Source of the DNA: Chryseobacterium soli
GTDB lineage: Bacteria; Bacteroidota; Bacteroidia; Flavobacteriales; Weeksellaceae
Direction of reading: 5' to 3'
DNA length: 64,000 bases
Assembly (NCBI RefSeq): GCF_000737705.1
Contig: NZ_JPRH01000003.1
Span: 310,001 to 374,000 of the forward strand
Shown: in pieces, positions 1-8,792 of the stretch
How the letters are laid out: each line of letters begins with the position of its first letter
Numbering within the stretch: the first letter of the stretch is position 1
Program-made: the position numbers and the translations under genes
Notes under the pieces: model-generated
Told to the model about the DNA's origin: nothing
Database searches by the model: none
The model's input: only the letters and a program-made list of their open reading frames with translations

Positions 1-1
1 C

Positions 2-1225
2 GAATTGGAAACCATTTTAAGAGAAACTCCTGAAACAAAACAAACTTTCTTATTCTCTGCAACGATGAATAAAGAAGTGGAGAGAATTTCTAAAAATTAT
101 CTTACAAAACCACACCGTATTTCTGTGGGTTCTATTAACGAAGTTAAAAAGAACATTAAGCACGAATACTATGTTGTAGGATATCGTAACAAAAAAGAAG
201 CTCTTAAGAGATTAATTGATGCGAACCCTAACCAGTATTCTATTCTTTTCTGTAGAACAAGAATGGAAACTCAGGAGGTTGCAGATTTCTTAATGCAGAA
301 CGGATATGCCGCTGATGCACTTCACGGAGATCTTTCTCAAGCGCAGAGAGATACGGTAATGAAGAAATTCAGATTGAAAAACATCGATATTTTGGTGGCA
401 ACAGACGTTGCAGCCAGAGGATTGGATGTAGATTCATTAACTCACGTTATCCATTACTCTTTACCTGATGATCCTGAAGTATTCGTTCACAGAAGTGGAA
501 GAACAGGTAGAGCAGGAAAAGACGGTATTTCAATCTCTTTGATCAAGCCTGAAGAAAGCAGAAAATTAAAGCAGATAAAATCTACCACGAAAATTGATAT
601 CATTGAAAAATTTATCCCAACAGGAGAAGATGTAATCAAAGCTCAGGTGGGTGGTGTTTTCGAAAAATTATTTACGGAGCACCAGGATATATTTGAATTT
701 GACGACAGTTTAATCCCGGATCTAAGCGCTTTCACTAAAGAAGAACTGGTACATAAGTTATTACAGTTCCAATTGAAAGATCTTGCCCTGTATTACAAAG
801 ATAAACATGATCTTGTTGACCAGAAATTCAACAGCAGAGATGATGACTATCCTAGAAGAGACAGAGATAGAGGTCGTGACAGAGACAGGGATAGAGGAAG
901 AGACCGCGACAACAGAAGTGGAGGAGATAGAGACAGAGGAAGAGAACGTGGCGGAAAACCAAGGAAAAAGAATGAAGATATGGTAAGATTCTTCTTTAAC
1001 CTGGGTAAAAAAGATCAATTGAAAAAACTGGATGTTTTGGACATTATCAATAAAGCAACAACCCCTGCCGGAGGAAGCAAAAAAAGAGCTGAAATCGGGG
1101 ATATTGAAATTTTAGAGAAATTCTCTTTCTTTGAAATCGAAAAATCATTTAAAGGAGAGCTTTTAGATAACATTTCTTCAATGAAGTTTAAAGGAAAAGA
1201 TATGAGAGCTGAAGAGGCGAATTAA
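2..1225 (+). CDS. DEAD-box RNA helicase, C-terminal part (gene starts before the window)
   Basis: ATP-dependent RNA helicase acting on structured RNA, probably in ribosome assembly or cold adaptation. The frame is open from base 2, so the N-terminal motifs lie upstream. Visible are motif III (SAT) near the start, the helicase C domain with ARGLD and HRSGRTGRAG, then a low-complexity Arg/Asp/Gly tract (about codons 280-315), and a C-terminal region resembling the DbpA RNA-binding domain (FFFNLG...KKDQL, then a GDIEILEKFSFF-type segment). This architecture fits the DeaD/CshA group. The RD/RG tract is a natural source of spurious open frames on both strands. A strong terminator follows. Exact subfamily is uncertain because the 5' part is missing. 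Confidence 0.9.
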   Translation, partial: ELETILRETPETKQTFLFSATMNKEVERISKNYLTKPHRISVGSINEVKKNIKHEYYVVGYRNKKEALKRLIDANPNQYSILFCRTRMETQEVADFLMQNGYAADALHGDLSQAQRDTVMKKFRLKNIDILVATDVAARGLDVDSLTHVIHYSLPDDPEVFVHRSGRTGRAGKDGISISLIKPEESRKLKQIKSTTKIDIIEKFIPTGEDVIKAQVGGVFEKLFTEHQDIFEFDDSLIPDLSAFTKEELVHKLLQFQLKDLALYYKDKHDLVDQKFNSRDDDYPRRDRDRGRDRDRDRGRDRDNRSGGDRDRGRERGGKPRKKNEDMVRFFFNLGKKDQLKKLDVLDIINKATTPAGGSKKRAEIGDIEILEKFSFFEIEKSFKGELLDNISSMKFKGKDMRAEEAN

Positions 1226-1245
1226 AACTCATTCTTAATCATATA

Positions 1246-1270
1246 AACCGGCTTTACAGCCGGTTTTTTT
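1246..1270 (+). terminator. Rho-independent terminator of the helicase gene
   Basis: A 7-bp stem AACCGGC/GCCGGTT with a 6-base loop is followed by a run of T, 20 bases after the stop codon. Confidence 0.85.
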
Positions 1271-1321
1271 ATTTGATAATCAGGAGATAACAGTATGTTA
1301 ACAAAACTTAATGTTATATAG

Positions 1322-1352
1322 TTTCAGGTAAGAAGCTTTTTTAGGAAATTTG
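1322..1352 (+). promoter_or_regulatory. Bacteroidota-type promoter for the phosphate transporter genes
   Basis: TTTC at 1322-1325 and GAAATTTG at 1345-1352 are separated by exactly 19 bases, each one mismatch from TTTG-N19-TAnnTTTG. It predicts a transcript starting roughly 20 bases before the ATG at 1378. Confidence 0.55.
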
Positions 1353-1377
1353 CACTCAAAATTATAAATACTTAAAA

Positions 1378-2016
1378 ATGGGAATTGGTAATATTTTCCA
1401 CGCTTTTCAACCAAAAGATAAAATCTTTTTTGTCCTTTTTGAAAAAGTAACTGAAAACCTGGTAGCAATGTCTGAGGAATTCAACAACGGAATTAAAGAT
1501 TTTGATCTTAACGATGATTCAATGTTGAAAAAAATGAGCGACTACGAACATAAAAATGATGAGCTTACTCATGAAATTTTTATAGAACTGGGTAAAAATT
1601 TCATCACCCCTTTTGACCGTGAAGATATTCACACACTGGCAACTGGACTAGACGATATTGCTGATTATATCTACGCTTCAACGAAATATATTTTCTTATA
1701 CAAATCGCCTTTGATGAAGGCCTACGCAGATTTCTCCCTATTGATCCACAAAGCTTGTCTGGAAATCCAGAACGCAATGAAGAATCTTAAAGGATTCAAG
1801 AATATGGAGCAGGTAAAAGAAGCTTGTATCAAAGTAAACTCAATTGAAAATATTGCAGATGACTTGCTTTCAAACTCAATGGTGGAGTTATTTGAAACCA
1901 ATGATGCTATCAATATCATCAAAATTTCATCGGTACTTAATTATCTTGAAATCGTAACAGACAAAGCAGAAGATGTTGCCAATACGATTGAAAACATCAT
2001 GATTAAATACGCCTAA
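1378..2016 (+). CDS. DUF47 family phosphate transport accessory protein (PhoU-like)
   Basis: A 212-residue, all-helical cytoplasmic protein of the DUF47 family, distantly related to PhoU, which is typically encoded beside PiT transporters and thought to modulate phosphate uptake. The family pattern is visible in the N-terminal FHAFQPKDKIFFVLFE segment, the acidic EHKNDELTHEI helix, and the DREDIHTLATGLDDIADYI stretch that carries likely metal-coordinating acidic residues. The stop is 14 bases before the transporter start, so the two form an operon. The start is supported by the promoter about 25 bases upstream. Confidence 0.88.
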   Translation: MGIGNIFHAFQPKDKIFFVLFEKVTENLVAMSEEFNNGIKDFDLNDDSMLKKMSDYEHKNDELTHEIFIELGKNFITPFDREDIHTLATGLDDIADYIYASTKYIFLYKSPLMKAYADFSLLIHKACLEIQNAMKNLKGFKNMEQVKEACIKVNSIENIADDLLSNSMVELFETNDAINIIKISSVLNYLEIVTDKAEDVANTIENIMIKYA

Positions 2017-2030
2017 ACAAAATAACAAAA

Positions 2031-3173
2031 ATGGAATTTCCGATTTTACTTACGGTTATTATTGCTTTGGCTTTAATCTTCGATTATATTAATGGTTTTC
2101 ATGACGCGGCCAACTCAATTGCGACTATTGTTTCTACAAAGGTTTTAACCCCTTTCCAGGCTGTACTTTGGGCCGCTCTTTGGAACTTTGCAGCATTCTT
2201 TATTGCAGCTTATGTTATTGGAGAATTTAAAATTGGTAATACGATTGCCAAAACAGTAAATGAGAATTTTATTACGCTTGAAGTAATATTTTCCGGGCTT
2301 ATTGCTGCTATTGCCTGGAATCTTTTAACATGGTGGTTTGGTATTCCTTCCTCATCATCTCACACCCTTATCGGTGGATTTTTGGGAGCTGCGCTGATGC
2401 ATGCTTTCATTATGGACTATCATGCTGTGGTTGCAGAGCATCCAGGCTTAGGTTTCTTTGAGACCATGAAACAGGCTGCTTATCAGGTGTCAACACAGAA
2501 TGTCGTGAAATTTAGTAAAGTAATTCCTATTTTCCTGTTCATTTTCCTGGCACCGATTATAGGAATGGTCATCTCAATCATCATTACATTAATTATTGTT
2601 CATCTTTATAAAAAATCAAACCCATATAAAGCAGATAAATCTTTTAAAAGATTACAGTTGGTGTCTTCTGCATTATTCAGTTTAGGACACGGTTTAAATG
2701 ATGCTCAGAAAGTAATGGGTATTATTGGAGCGGCATTAATTTATTATCATGTGAATATGCTTCAAGATCCGGTTTATCTGGATATAGCACCAGCTGCCCG
2801 TTTTGATTACTTTGCACAGCATTATCTGTGGGTACCATTGGTATCTTTCCTTGCAATTGCTTTAGGAACAATGAGCGGTGGTTGGAAGATCATCAAAACC
2901 ATGGGGACCAAGATCACTAAAGTTACTCCATTGGAAGGAGTAAGTGCAGAAACAGCAGGAGCGATTACCTTATTTATAACAGATCACTTCGGGATCCCGG
3001 TTTCTACAACCCATACGATTACCGGATCTATTATTGGGGTAGGATTGACGAAAAGGATTTCTGCAGTACGTTGGGGAATCACTGTAAGTCTACTTTGGGC
3101 TTGGGTATTAACAATTCCTATTTCAGCTATTGTTGCAGGAATTACATACCTTATTATTACTTTTATTTCTTAG
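2031..3173 (+). CDS. PiT-family inorganic phosphate transporter
   Basis: A 380-residue integral membrane protein, probably a proton- or sodium-coupled low-affinity phosphate importer. It has about ten hydrophobic segments and the two inverted PiT signature repeats: DYINGFHDAANSIAT near residues 19-33 and GHGLNDAQKVMGI near 222-234, plus the paired PSSSSHTL and PVSTTHTI motifs. It follows the DUF47 gene closely and is probably co-transcribed with it. No PhoB-like operator was recognised. A perfect palindromic terminator ends the unit. Confidence 0.93.
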   Translation: MEFPILLTVIIALALIFDYINGFHDAANSIATIVSTKVLTPFQAVLWAALWNFAAFFIAAYVIGEFKIGNTIAKTVNENFITLEVIFSGLIAAIAWNLLTWWFGIPSSSSHTLIGGFLGAALMHAFIMDYHAVVAEHPGLGFFETMKQAAYQVSTQNVVKFSKVIPIFLFIFLAPIIGMVISIIITLIIVHLYKKSNPYKADKSFKRLQLVSSALFSLGHGLNDAQKVMGIIGAALIYYHVNMLQDPVYLDIAPAARFDYFAQHYLWVPLVSFLAIALGTMSGGWKIIKTMGTKITKVTPLEGVSAETAGAITLFITDHFGIPVSTTHTITGSIIGVGLTKRISAVRWGITVSLLWAWVLTIPISAIVAGITYLIITFIS

Positions 3174-3200
3174 AAATCACTTTTAATTATATAAACATAA

Positions 3201-3229
3201 AAACTTTGCCTGATCAGGCAAAGTTTTTT
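3201..3229 (+). terminator. Terminator after the phosphate transporter
   Basis: A 26-bp perfect palindrome with arms AAACTTTGCCTGA/TCAGGCAAAGTTT runs directly into a T tract. Confidence 0.88.
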
Positions 3230-3253
3230 GTTTTATAAAGCCTTTAAAAATCG

Positions 3254-3261
3254 TATTTTTG
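3254..3261 (+). promoter_or_regulatory. -7 promoter element for polyprenyl synthetase
   Basis: TATTTTTG matches TAnnTTTG exactly and lies 21 bases before the ATG. A TTTT at 3231-3234 stands 19 bases upstream as a weak -33 element. Confidence 0.5.
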
Positions 3262-3282
3262 CTTAAACTATAAAAATAATTT

Positions 3283-4254
3283 ATGGAATTTTTAGACAGA
3301 TACCAACAGATTGTTGCGGACGCTATTAATAAGTATACTTTTAAAGATAAGCCTGCAGAATTATATGATCCGATGAATTACATCATTTCCCATGGTGGAA
3401 AGCGTCTTCGTCCTATTATGGTTTTGATGGCCTGCGACTTATTTGGAGGTGATCTGAAAGAGGCAATCAAGCCTGCTTTAGCAATAGAGTTTTTCCATAA
3501 TTTTACCCTGATTCATGATGATATCATGGATGAAGCGCCGTTGCGAAGAAATAAGCCTACCATTCATACGCTGCACGGTATTAATGTAGGGATTCTTTCC
3601 GGAGACGGATTAATGCTGAAAGCTTACAAGTTTTTTGAAGATTTGGAGCCTGAAATTTTCAAAGCCTGTATCAGGATATTTACCCATACCGGACTTCTTT
3701 TATGCGAAGGTCAGCAGTATGATATTAATTTTGAGACCCAGGAAAATGTAACTTTTGATGATTACATCAGAATGATTACCTATAAAACCGGAGTTTTAAG
3801 TGCTTCCTCTTTTGAAATCGGAGCATTGATTGCCAAGGCTAATTTTAAAGATGCCAAAGCAATCTTCAATTTTGGAAAACACATTGGTATTGCATTCCAG
3901 ATTATGGATGATTATCTTGATGTATTCGGAGATCAGGCACAGTTTGGTAAAAAACATGCAGGAGATATCTATGAAAATAAGAAAACGGTTCTTTATCTGA
4001 TGGCAAGAGAACATGCAACGGAAGAAGAAAGAAAAGAACTGGATTACTGGTACTCTAAAAAGACCGACAATATCGATAAAGTATACAATGTAGAAAAGAT
4101 CTTCAGAAGAACTAAGGTAGACGAAAAAGCCTTGCGTCTGATCGAAAAACACAACGAAATCGGTCAAAGCTATCTGGAGAAGATCAATATTCCTGAAGAC
4201 AAGAAAAAACCGTTTATAGAACTGGCTAATTATCTTTTAAGAAGAGAGAGCTAG
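3283..4254 (+). CDS. Polyprenyl diphosphate synthase (trans-isoprenyl synthase)
   Basis: A 323-residue class I isoprenyl diphosphate synthase that condenses isopentenyl diphosphate with an allylic diphosphate to make the chain for quinones or lipid carriers. The first Asp-rich motif DDIMD is at residues 79-83, followed by the RR of PLRR; the second, DDYLD, is at 209-213 and is followed by GDIYENKKTVL, as expected for this family. GGKRLRP near residue 40 is the substrate-binding stretch. Chain length (octaprenyl, farnesyl or other) cannot be settled from sequence alone. Its promoter and terminator suggest a single-gene transcript. Confidence 0.92.
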   Translation: MEFLDRYQQIVADAINKYTFKDKPAELYDPMNYIISHGGKRLRPIMVLMACDLFGGDLKEAIKPALAIEFFHNFTLIHDDIMDEAPLRRNKPTIHTLHGINVGILSGDGLMLKAYKFFEDLEPEIFKACIRIFTHTGLLLCEGQQYDINFETQENVTFDDYIRMITYKTGVLSASSFEIGALIAKANFKDAKAIFNFGKHIGIAFQIMDDYLDVFGDQAQFGKKHAGDIYENKKTVLYLMAREHATEEERKELDYWYSKKTDNIDKVYNVEKIFRRTKVDEKALRLIEKHNEIGQSYLEKINIPEDKKKPFIELANYLLRRES

Positions 4255-4265
4255 AAAAACAATTT

Positions 4266-4303
4266 AAAAATGAGATAATAGATATACGTGTTATCTCATT
4301 TTT
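4266..4303 (+). terminator. Terminator after polyprenyl synthase
   Basis: Inverted repeat AAAAATGAGATAA/TTATCTCATTTTT with a 12-base loop; the right arm ends in a T run. Confidence 0.75.
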
Positions 4304-4322
4304 CAATTTTCAAATTAATGTA

Positions 4323-5285
4323 ATGAAGTTCCGTACTGAAGTTGACATCCAGAAATCAGAAAAGAAGATTGAAGTTGAAGACAGCCTGTTTTCAATAGGA
4401 TCCTGTTTTGCTGCTGAAATGTCTGATCTGCTGATGCAGGGCCAGCTCCAGTCTTTCAATAATCCTTTTGGAACGATTTTCAATCCCTTTTCGATCAATA
4501 ACGCCGTGAAGAGGCTTCATGATGCAGATTCCTATGAAGAGGATGATCTGATTGCGTTTAACGATGAATTTATCTCTTTGGATCACCATTCGAGTTTTGA
4601 TACCCGATATGTGCATCAGACGTTAAATAAAATTAATGCCGAATTAGAAAAGGGAAATTCTTTCCTTCAGACTACTAACTGGGTAATCATCACCTATGGA
4701 ACCTCATTCATCTATGAATTTCTTCCGAAGGGAAAACTGGTGGCCAATTGCCATAAAATTCCTCAGAAATTCTTTGAAAAGAGATTGTTGAGCCATCAGG
4801 AGCTTACTGATTCTATTTATAATACTATTTTGAATCTGAAAGATATCTGTAAAGATGATGTTCAGATTTTATTCACGGTTTCACCAGTCCGTCATACAAA
4901 AGATGGAATGATTGAGAATCAGTTAAGTAAGTCCAAGCTGATTATGGCCGTTCATGAGGTACTATCCGATATGGAAAACTGTCATTATCTTCCCATTTAT
5001 GAAATGATGATGGATGATCTCAGGGATTACCGGTTCTACAAAGAAGACATGATCCATCCGAACGCCCAGGCTGTCAATTATATATTCGAGAAATTCGGAG
5101 AAGCTTATTTTTCAGCGGAAACCAAGGATTTTATCAAAGAGAACTTTAAAATTTATAAAGCGCTGGAACATCGCACAACCGATGAAAAAAGCCCCAAATA
5201 TATTGAGTTTAGGGAAAAATTAAATCAGAAGATTGAAGCACAGCAGAAAAAAGTGAAACACAGAATATTCACCACAGATGATTGA
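4323..5285 (+). CDS. GSCFA domain protein
   Basis: A 320-residue protein carrying the family-defining GSCFA motif (SIGSCFAAEMSDLL near residues 23-36) and later conserved segments such as ITYGTSF and FTVSPVRHTKDG, then a terminal DDRFYKEDMIHPN-like stretch. The fold is related to SGNH/GDSL hydrolases, with Ser in GSC and the Asp/His of a DxxHPN motif as candidate catalytic residues. No signal peptide is visible. Substrate is unknown. Its end overlaps the next gene by 8 bases, pointing to translational coupling. Confidence 0.85.
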   Translation: MKFRTEVDIQKSEKKIEVEDSLFSIGSCFAAEMSDLLMQGQLQSFNNPFGTIFNPFSINNAVKRLHDADSYEEDDLIAFNDEFISLDHHSSFDTRYVHQTLNKINAELEKGNSFLQTTNWVIITYGTSFIYEFLPKGKLVANCHKIPQKFFEKRLLSHQELTDSIYNTILNLKDICKDDVQILFTVSPVRHTKDGMIENQLSKSKLIMAVHEVLSDMENCHYLPIYEMMMDDLRDYRFYKEDMIHPNAQAVNYIFEKFGEAYFSAETKDFIKENFKIYKALEHRTTDEKSPKYIEFREKLNQKIEAQQKKVKHRIFTTDD

Positions 5286-5799
5286 TTTTACAACGATTGC
5301 ATATCTTAAAAATGGAAATAAAAGGCAGCAACAGGCTTTTGAGATCCTCAAAAAATATGAAATTTTTGAAAAGCTGGATGCCTATTCTCCTGTTTTAGCC
5401 GGAACGATTCCTATTGAAATTGATATTGAAGGAAGCGATCTGGATATCATCTGTGAAGTTGATCTTCAGTTTCAGGAAGCGTTTATTGAGACTGTAAGAA
5501 GTTTCATTCCAGACAATACGGAAGTCCATATTGAAAATGGGGCAGTAAATGAAGAACAATGTATTGTCATCAACTATGCATTGGAGGGATTCCTCATAGA
5601 AATCTTTGGCCAGAATAAAGCGCCACTTCAGCAGAATGCCTACCGTCACATGATCACCGAGCACAAAATATTACAAGAAAAAGGAGAAAATTTTAAACAA
5701 AAAATAATAGAATTAAAGAAAGAAGGAATAAAAACCGAGCCCGCGTTTGGACTTTTACTCGGTTTGGAAGATCCTTATGAAGAGCTGTTAAAATTTTAG
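5278..5799 (+). CDS. DUF4269 protein (nucleotidyltransferase-like fold)
   Basis: A 173-residue cytoplasmic protein of the DUF4269 family. The segment AGTIPIEIDIEGSDLDIICEV around residues 41-61 resembles the GS...DxD core of minimal nucleotidyltransferases, and ALEGFLIEIFGQ follows. That activity is an inference from fold resemblance, not shown. It overlaps the GSCFA gene by 8 bases and stops 5 bases before tatD, so all three are probably one operon. Confidence 0.8.
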   Translation: MIDFTTIAYLKNGNKRQQQAFEILKKYEIFEKLDAYSPVLAGTIPIEIDIEGSDLDIICEVDLQFQEAFIETVRSFIPDNTEVHIENGAVNEEQCIVINYALEGFLIEIFGQNKAPLQQNAYRHMITEHKILQEKGENFKQKIIELKKEGIKTEPAFGLLLGLEDPYEELLKF

Positions 5800-5804
5800 A
5801 AATA

Positions 5805-6578
5805 ATGATTGATACACATACCCATTTATATGCTGAGGAATTTGATGAAGACAGAAAAGAAGCAATTCAGAGAGCTGTAGATAAAGGCATCAAAGAATTT
5901 TATCTTCCGGCTATTGATTCAGAATCTCACGAGAAAATGCTGGCTTTGGAAGCAGAATATCCCAACCGGATTTTTTCAATGATGGGACTTCATCCATGTT
6001 ATGTAAAACCCGAAACCTGGGAAAAAGAGCTGGAGATTGTTAAAAATTATCTGGAACAGAGAAGTTTTCCTGCCATAGGAGAGATCGGAATTGACCTGTA
6101 TTGGGACAAAACAACCCTTGATATTCAAGTAAAAGCTTTTGAACAGCAGATTGACTGGGCAATAGAAAAAGATCTTCCTATTGTGATCCATACCAGAGAG
6201 AGTTTTGATGAAACATTTGAAGTGCTGGAAAGAAAAAAATACCCGAAGCTTCGTGGAATTTTTCACTGTTTCTCAGGGGATCTTGAACAGGCAAAACATG
6301 CAATTGATTTAAACTTTATATTAGGAATCGGTGGGGTAGTGACTTTTAAAAATGGTAAGATTGATCAGTTTTTAAATGAAATTCCGTTAGATAAAATTGT
6401 TCTGGAAACAGATTCTCCTTATCTGGCTCCGGTTCCGTACAGAGGAAAGAGAAATGAAAGTTCTTACCTGGACCTTGTTGCCGGTAAACTGGTTAATATT
6501 TACAATACAGATTTTACTGAAATTGATAGAATTACAACAGAAAATGCCAATAGAATATTTAAAAAGAATAGCCTTTAG
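5805..6578 (+). CDS. TatD family metal-dependent hydrolase
   Basis: A 257-residue TIM-barrel metal hydrolase of the TatD family, associated with 3'-5' DNA/RNA exonuclease activity and DNA repair. The N-terminal metal ligands are in IDTHTHL (residues 2-8). Further family motifs are GLHPCYV, IGEIGIDLYWD, PIVIHTRES, GIFHCFSGD and LETDSPYLAPVPYRGKRN. Length is normal. It is the last gene of the GSCFA-DUF4269-tatD run and converges on an RhlE-type helicase across a shared terminator. Confidence 0.92.
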   Translation: MIDTHTHLYAEEFDEDRKEAIQRAVDKGIKEFYLPAIDSESHEKMLALEAEYPNRIFSMMGLHPCYVKPETWEKELEIVKNYLEQRSFPAIGEIGIDLYWDKTTLDIQVKAFEQQIDWAIEKDLPIVIHTRESFDETFEVLERKKYPKLRGIFHCFSGDLEQAKHAIDLNFILGIGGVVTFKNGKIDQFLNEIPLDKIVLETDSPYLAPVPYRGKRNESSYLDLVAGKLVNIYNTDFTEIDRITTENANRIFKKNSL

Positions 6579-6610
6579 ACTATTTTGAATAAAAATATCA
6601 TCTTATACTA

Positions 6611-6643
6611 AAAAAATAAGCCTTCTCAATTTGAGAAGGCTTT
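6611..6643. terminator. Bidirectional terminator between tatD and the helicase
   Basis: A 12-bp stem AAGCCTTCTCAA/TTGAGAAGGCTT around one central base, with an A run on the left and T-rich sequence on the right, serves both convergent genes. Confidence 0.85.
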
Positions 6644-6647
6644 AGTT

Positions 6648-7913
6648 TTATTTCTTTCTGAAAAAACTTTTATTTTTGGGCTTTTTAAGGCCTCCGTCAT
6701 TCCTTGGTGAAGATGGTTTAGGTCTTCCTGCTCCAGCTGACATAGGCTTGTTGTTGGAATCCCTTTTTTGGGCAACAAGATTATCTGTATGGTACGGATG
6801 GTCTTTGATAATCGGAATTTTCATTCCGATTAGTTTTTCAGTACTTTTCAGGTTAATTAAATCCAATCCGTCTACAAAAGAAATAGAATTTCCTTCTGCA
6901 CCGGCTCTTCCCGTTCTTCCGATTCTGTGTACATACGTTTCAGAAACGTCAGAAAGTTCATAGTTGATCACATATTTCAACTCGTCAATATCAATTCCTC
7001 TTGCGGCAATATCAGTGGCAACCAATACTCTGGTTTTACCGGATTTGAAGTTCGTTAATGCATTTTGACGGGCATTTTGTGATTTATTCCCATGGATGGC
7101 CTCTGCTACAACACCATTTTTATGTAGAGTTCTTGCAATTTTATCAGCACCGTGTTTTGTTCTTGAAAAAACAAGTACGGAATCTGAAATACGTTCCTTT
7201 AAAATATGGGAAAGCAGATCCAGTTTATCTTCTTTCTGTACAAAATAAACCGACTGATTAATCGTTTCTGCGGTTGAAGAAACTGGAGTTACTTCTACCT
7301 GTATAGGATTCTGAAGAATAGAACTTGCTAATTTCTGAATTTCTGAAGGCATAGTTGCCGAGAAAAACAACGTTTGTCTTTTTTGCGGAAGAAGCTTAAT
7401 GATTCTTTTCACATCATGCACAAAGCCCATATCCAACATTCTGTCAGCTTCATCAAGGACGAAGATTTCAAGGTTTTTAAGGCTTACAATTCCCTGTGCG
7501 ATAAAGTCAAGAAGTCTTCCCGGTGTGGCTACCAGAATATCTACACCTTTTCTTAAAGCATTTTCCTGGCTTCCCTGCTTTACACCACCGAAGATCACCA
7601 ACTGTCTTAAAGAAAGATTTCTTCCGTAAGAATTGATGTTTTCTTCAATCTGAATGGCAAGCTCTCTGGTAGGAGTAAGGATTAAGGCCTTAATATGATT
7701 GTTTTTTGGCCCCTGGCGCTCAGTAAGGTTTTGAAGGATAGGAATCGCAAAAGCTGCTGTTTTCCCTGTTCCCGTCTGTGCCGTTCCTAGTAAATCTCTT
7801 CTTTCTAAAATAGAAGGGATAGCTTTTTGCTGAATAGGTGTCGGTGTTTCATAACCCTCCTGTTGAAGCGCATCTAAAATGGGCTTGATAATTTTTAAGT
7901 CTGTAAATAACAA
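6648..7913 (-). CDS. rhlE: DEAD-box RNA helicase, RhlE type
   Basis: A 421-residue ATP-dependent RNA helicase. Complete motif set: Q motif (GYETPTPIQ), motif I AQTGTGKT, Ia PTRELA, II DEAD, III SAT, then VFSRTKHG, ATDIAARGIDID and HRIGRTGRAG. The C-terminal tail is short, basic and rich in Lys/Arg/Pro/Ser, ending in FFRKK, as in RhlE-group enzymes linked to ribosome assembly and RNA turnover. It has no DbpA domain, unlike the helicase at the window start. The predicted promoter lies about 130 bases upstream, giving a long leader, which is common for cold-induced helicases. Confidence 0.9.
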   Translation of the reverse strand: MLFTDLKIIKPILDALQQEGYETPTPIQQKAIPSILERRDLLGTAQTGTGKTAAFAIPILQNLTERQGPKNNHIKALILTPTRELAIQIEENINSYGRNLSLRQLVIFGGVKQGSQENALRKGVDILVATPGRLLDFIAQGIVSLKNLEIFVLDEADRMLDMGFVHDVKRIIKLLPQKRQTLFFSATMPSEIQKLASSILQNPIQVEVTPVSSTAETINQSVYFVQKEDKLDLLSHILKERISDSVLVFSRTKHGADKIARTLHKNGVVAEAIHGNKSQNARQNALTNFKSGKTRVLVATDIAARGIDIDELKYVINYELSDVSETYVHRIGRTGRAGAEGNSISFVDGLDLINLKSTEKLIGMKIPIIKDHPYHTDNLVAQKRDSNNKPMSAGAGRPKPSSPRNDGGLKKPKNKSFFRKK

Positions 7914-8046
7914 AATATATTGCGTATTAAAATAATGCGGTCGAAGTAGTATACTTCATCATTTTTAGCATATCTGCTAAAAAAGATTAACAGAATTTTA
8001 AGTAATATAGATTACCATATGGCTGAGAATGCCGCGAAATATAGTG

Positions 8047-8054
8047 CAAATATA
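8047..8054 (-). promoter_or_regulatory. -7 promoter element for the RhlE helicase
   Basis: On the minus strand this reads TATATTTG, an exact TAnnTTTG. It implies an untranslated leader of roughly 125 bases. No good -33 element was found. Confidence 0.4.
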
Positions 8055-8075
8055 GACTAAAATAATTTAATCGTA

Positions 8076-8570
8076 TTATTTTACCTTTGTCCACTGCTGA
8101 TTATGCTTTAAAGCCTCAAAAAACTGATATACTTTTGTCAGTTTTTCACTTCCTCTTTTCCCATAATCTTCTACATTTTTAGACGCTCCGTCTTCAAATT
8201 TAATTCTTAAATACGCTGTGGAAAGGTCCGTAATATTATGACTGCCATATTTGTCCTGTAAATTTTTCACATTCAGGTCATTTAATAATGCAACAAGCTT
8301 CTTATAATCAACTTCTTTAATAGTGGTGGTGAAAGTTCCTTCACGTTCCTTTGAAACTTCATCTTTGGATGTCGATTTGCTGAAATTATAATGCTCAGCT
8401 TCCAAAACAGCGGTTCTGTCGGAATTAATGGTCATTTTAAAAATAGGACAGAATCCGAAACATGCGCCGGCCTGATATTCAATCGTTGAATAGGGTGATT
8501 TAACGCTGCTATTCTGAGAAGTACAAGAAAATAGCAACACAAAAGCGAAAAGACTGAATAAATATTTCAT
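8076..8570 (-). CDS. DUF6438 lipoprotein
   Basis: A 164-residue lipoprotein. The start at 8570 was chosen because it places a signal peptide ending in the lipobox-like LFSCTSQ at the N terminus; an in-frame start 13 codons upstream would bury it. The mature part carries the ACFGFCPIFKMTI motif, characteristic of DUF6438, followed by mixed alpha/beta sequence. The two motif cysteines could form a disulfide. Function is unknown. It is probably anchored in an outer- or inner-membrane leaflet facing the periplasm. Confidence 0.78.
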   Translation of the reverse strand: MKYLFSLFAFVLLFSCTSQNSSVKSPYSTIEYQAGACFGFCPIFKMTINSDRTAVLEAEHYNFSKSTSKDEVSKEREGTFTTTIKEVDYKKLVALLNDLNVKNLQDKYGSHNITDLSTAYLRIKFEDGASKNVEDYGKRGSEKLTKVYQFFEALKHNQQWTKVK

Positions 8571-8730
8571 AGTTTTTATTTGATTGTTTTCTCTCAATAA
8601 CTGTTCCAAAACAAAGCAGATCTATTGTCAGTGATATCTTTTAAAGTGCGATCAATGCTATATTTCATTGGAATGTAGCAGATTGATGCAGAAGAATATT
8701 TTTTCTTTAATTTAATATAAATATAAAAAT

Positions 8731-8758
8731 AAAACCTCAAGACGTATCCTGAGGTTTT
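8731..8758 (-). terminator. Terminator after obg
   Basis: Stem AAAACCTCA/TGAGGTTTT with a 10-base loop. The A-rich left flank becomes a U run on the minus transcript coming from obg. Confidence 0.75.
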
Positions 8759-8792
8759 AATTTTGATATAGTGTAAAACTAATATAAGTGTT

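Noticed and set aside
761..1018. Open frames opposite and beside the Arg/Asp repeat of the first helicase
   Set aside because: Low-complexity coding sequence opens other frames; these lack family features and lie wholly inside the gene.
6397..6588. Second open frame inside tatD
   Set aside because: Shadow of the tatD reading frame, with no independent start signal or motif.
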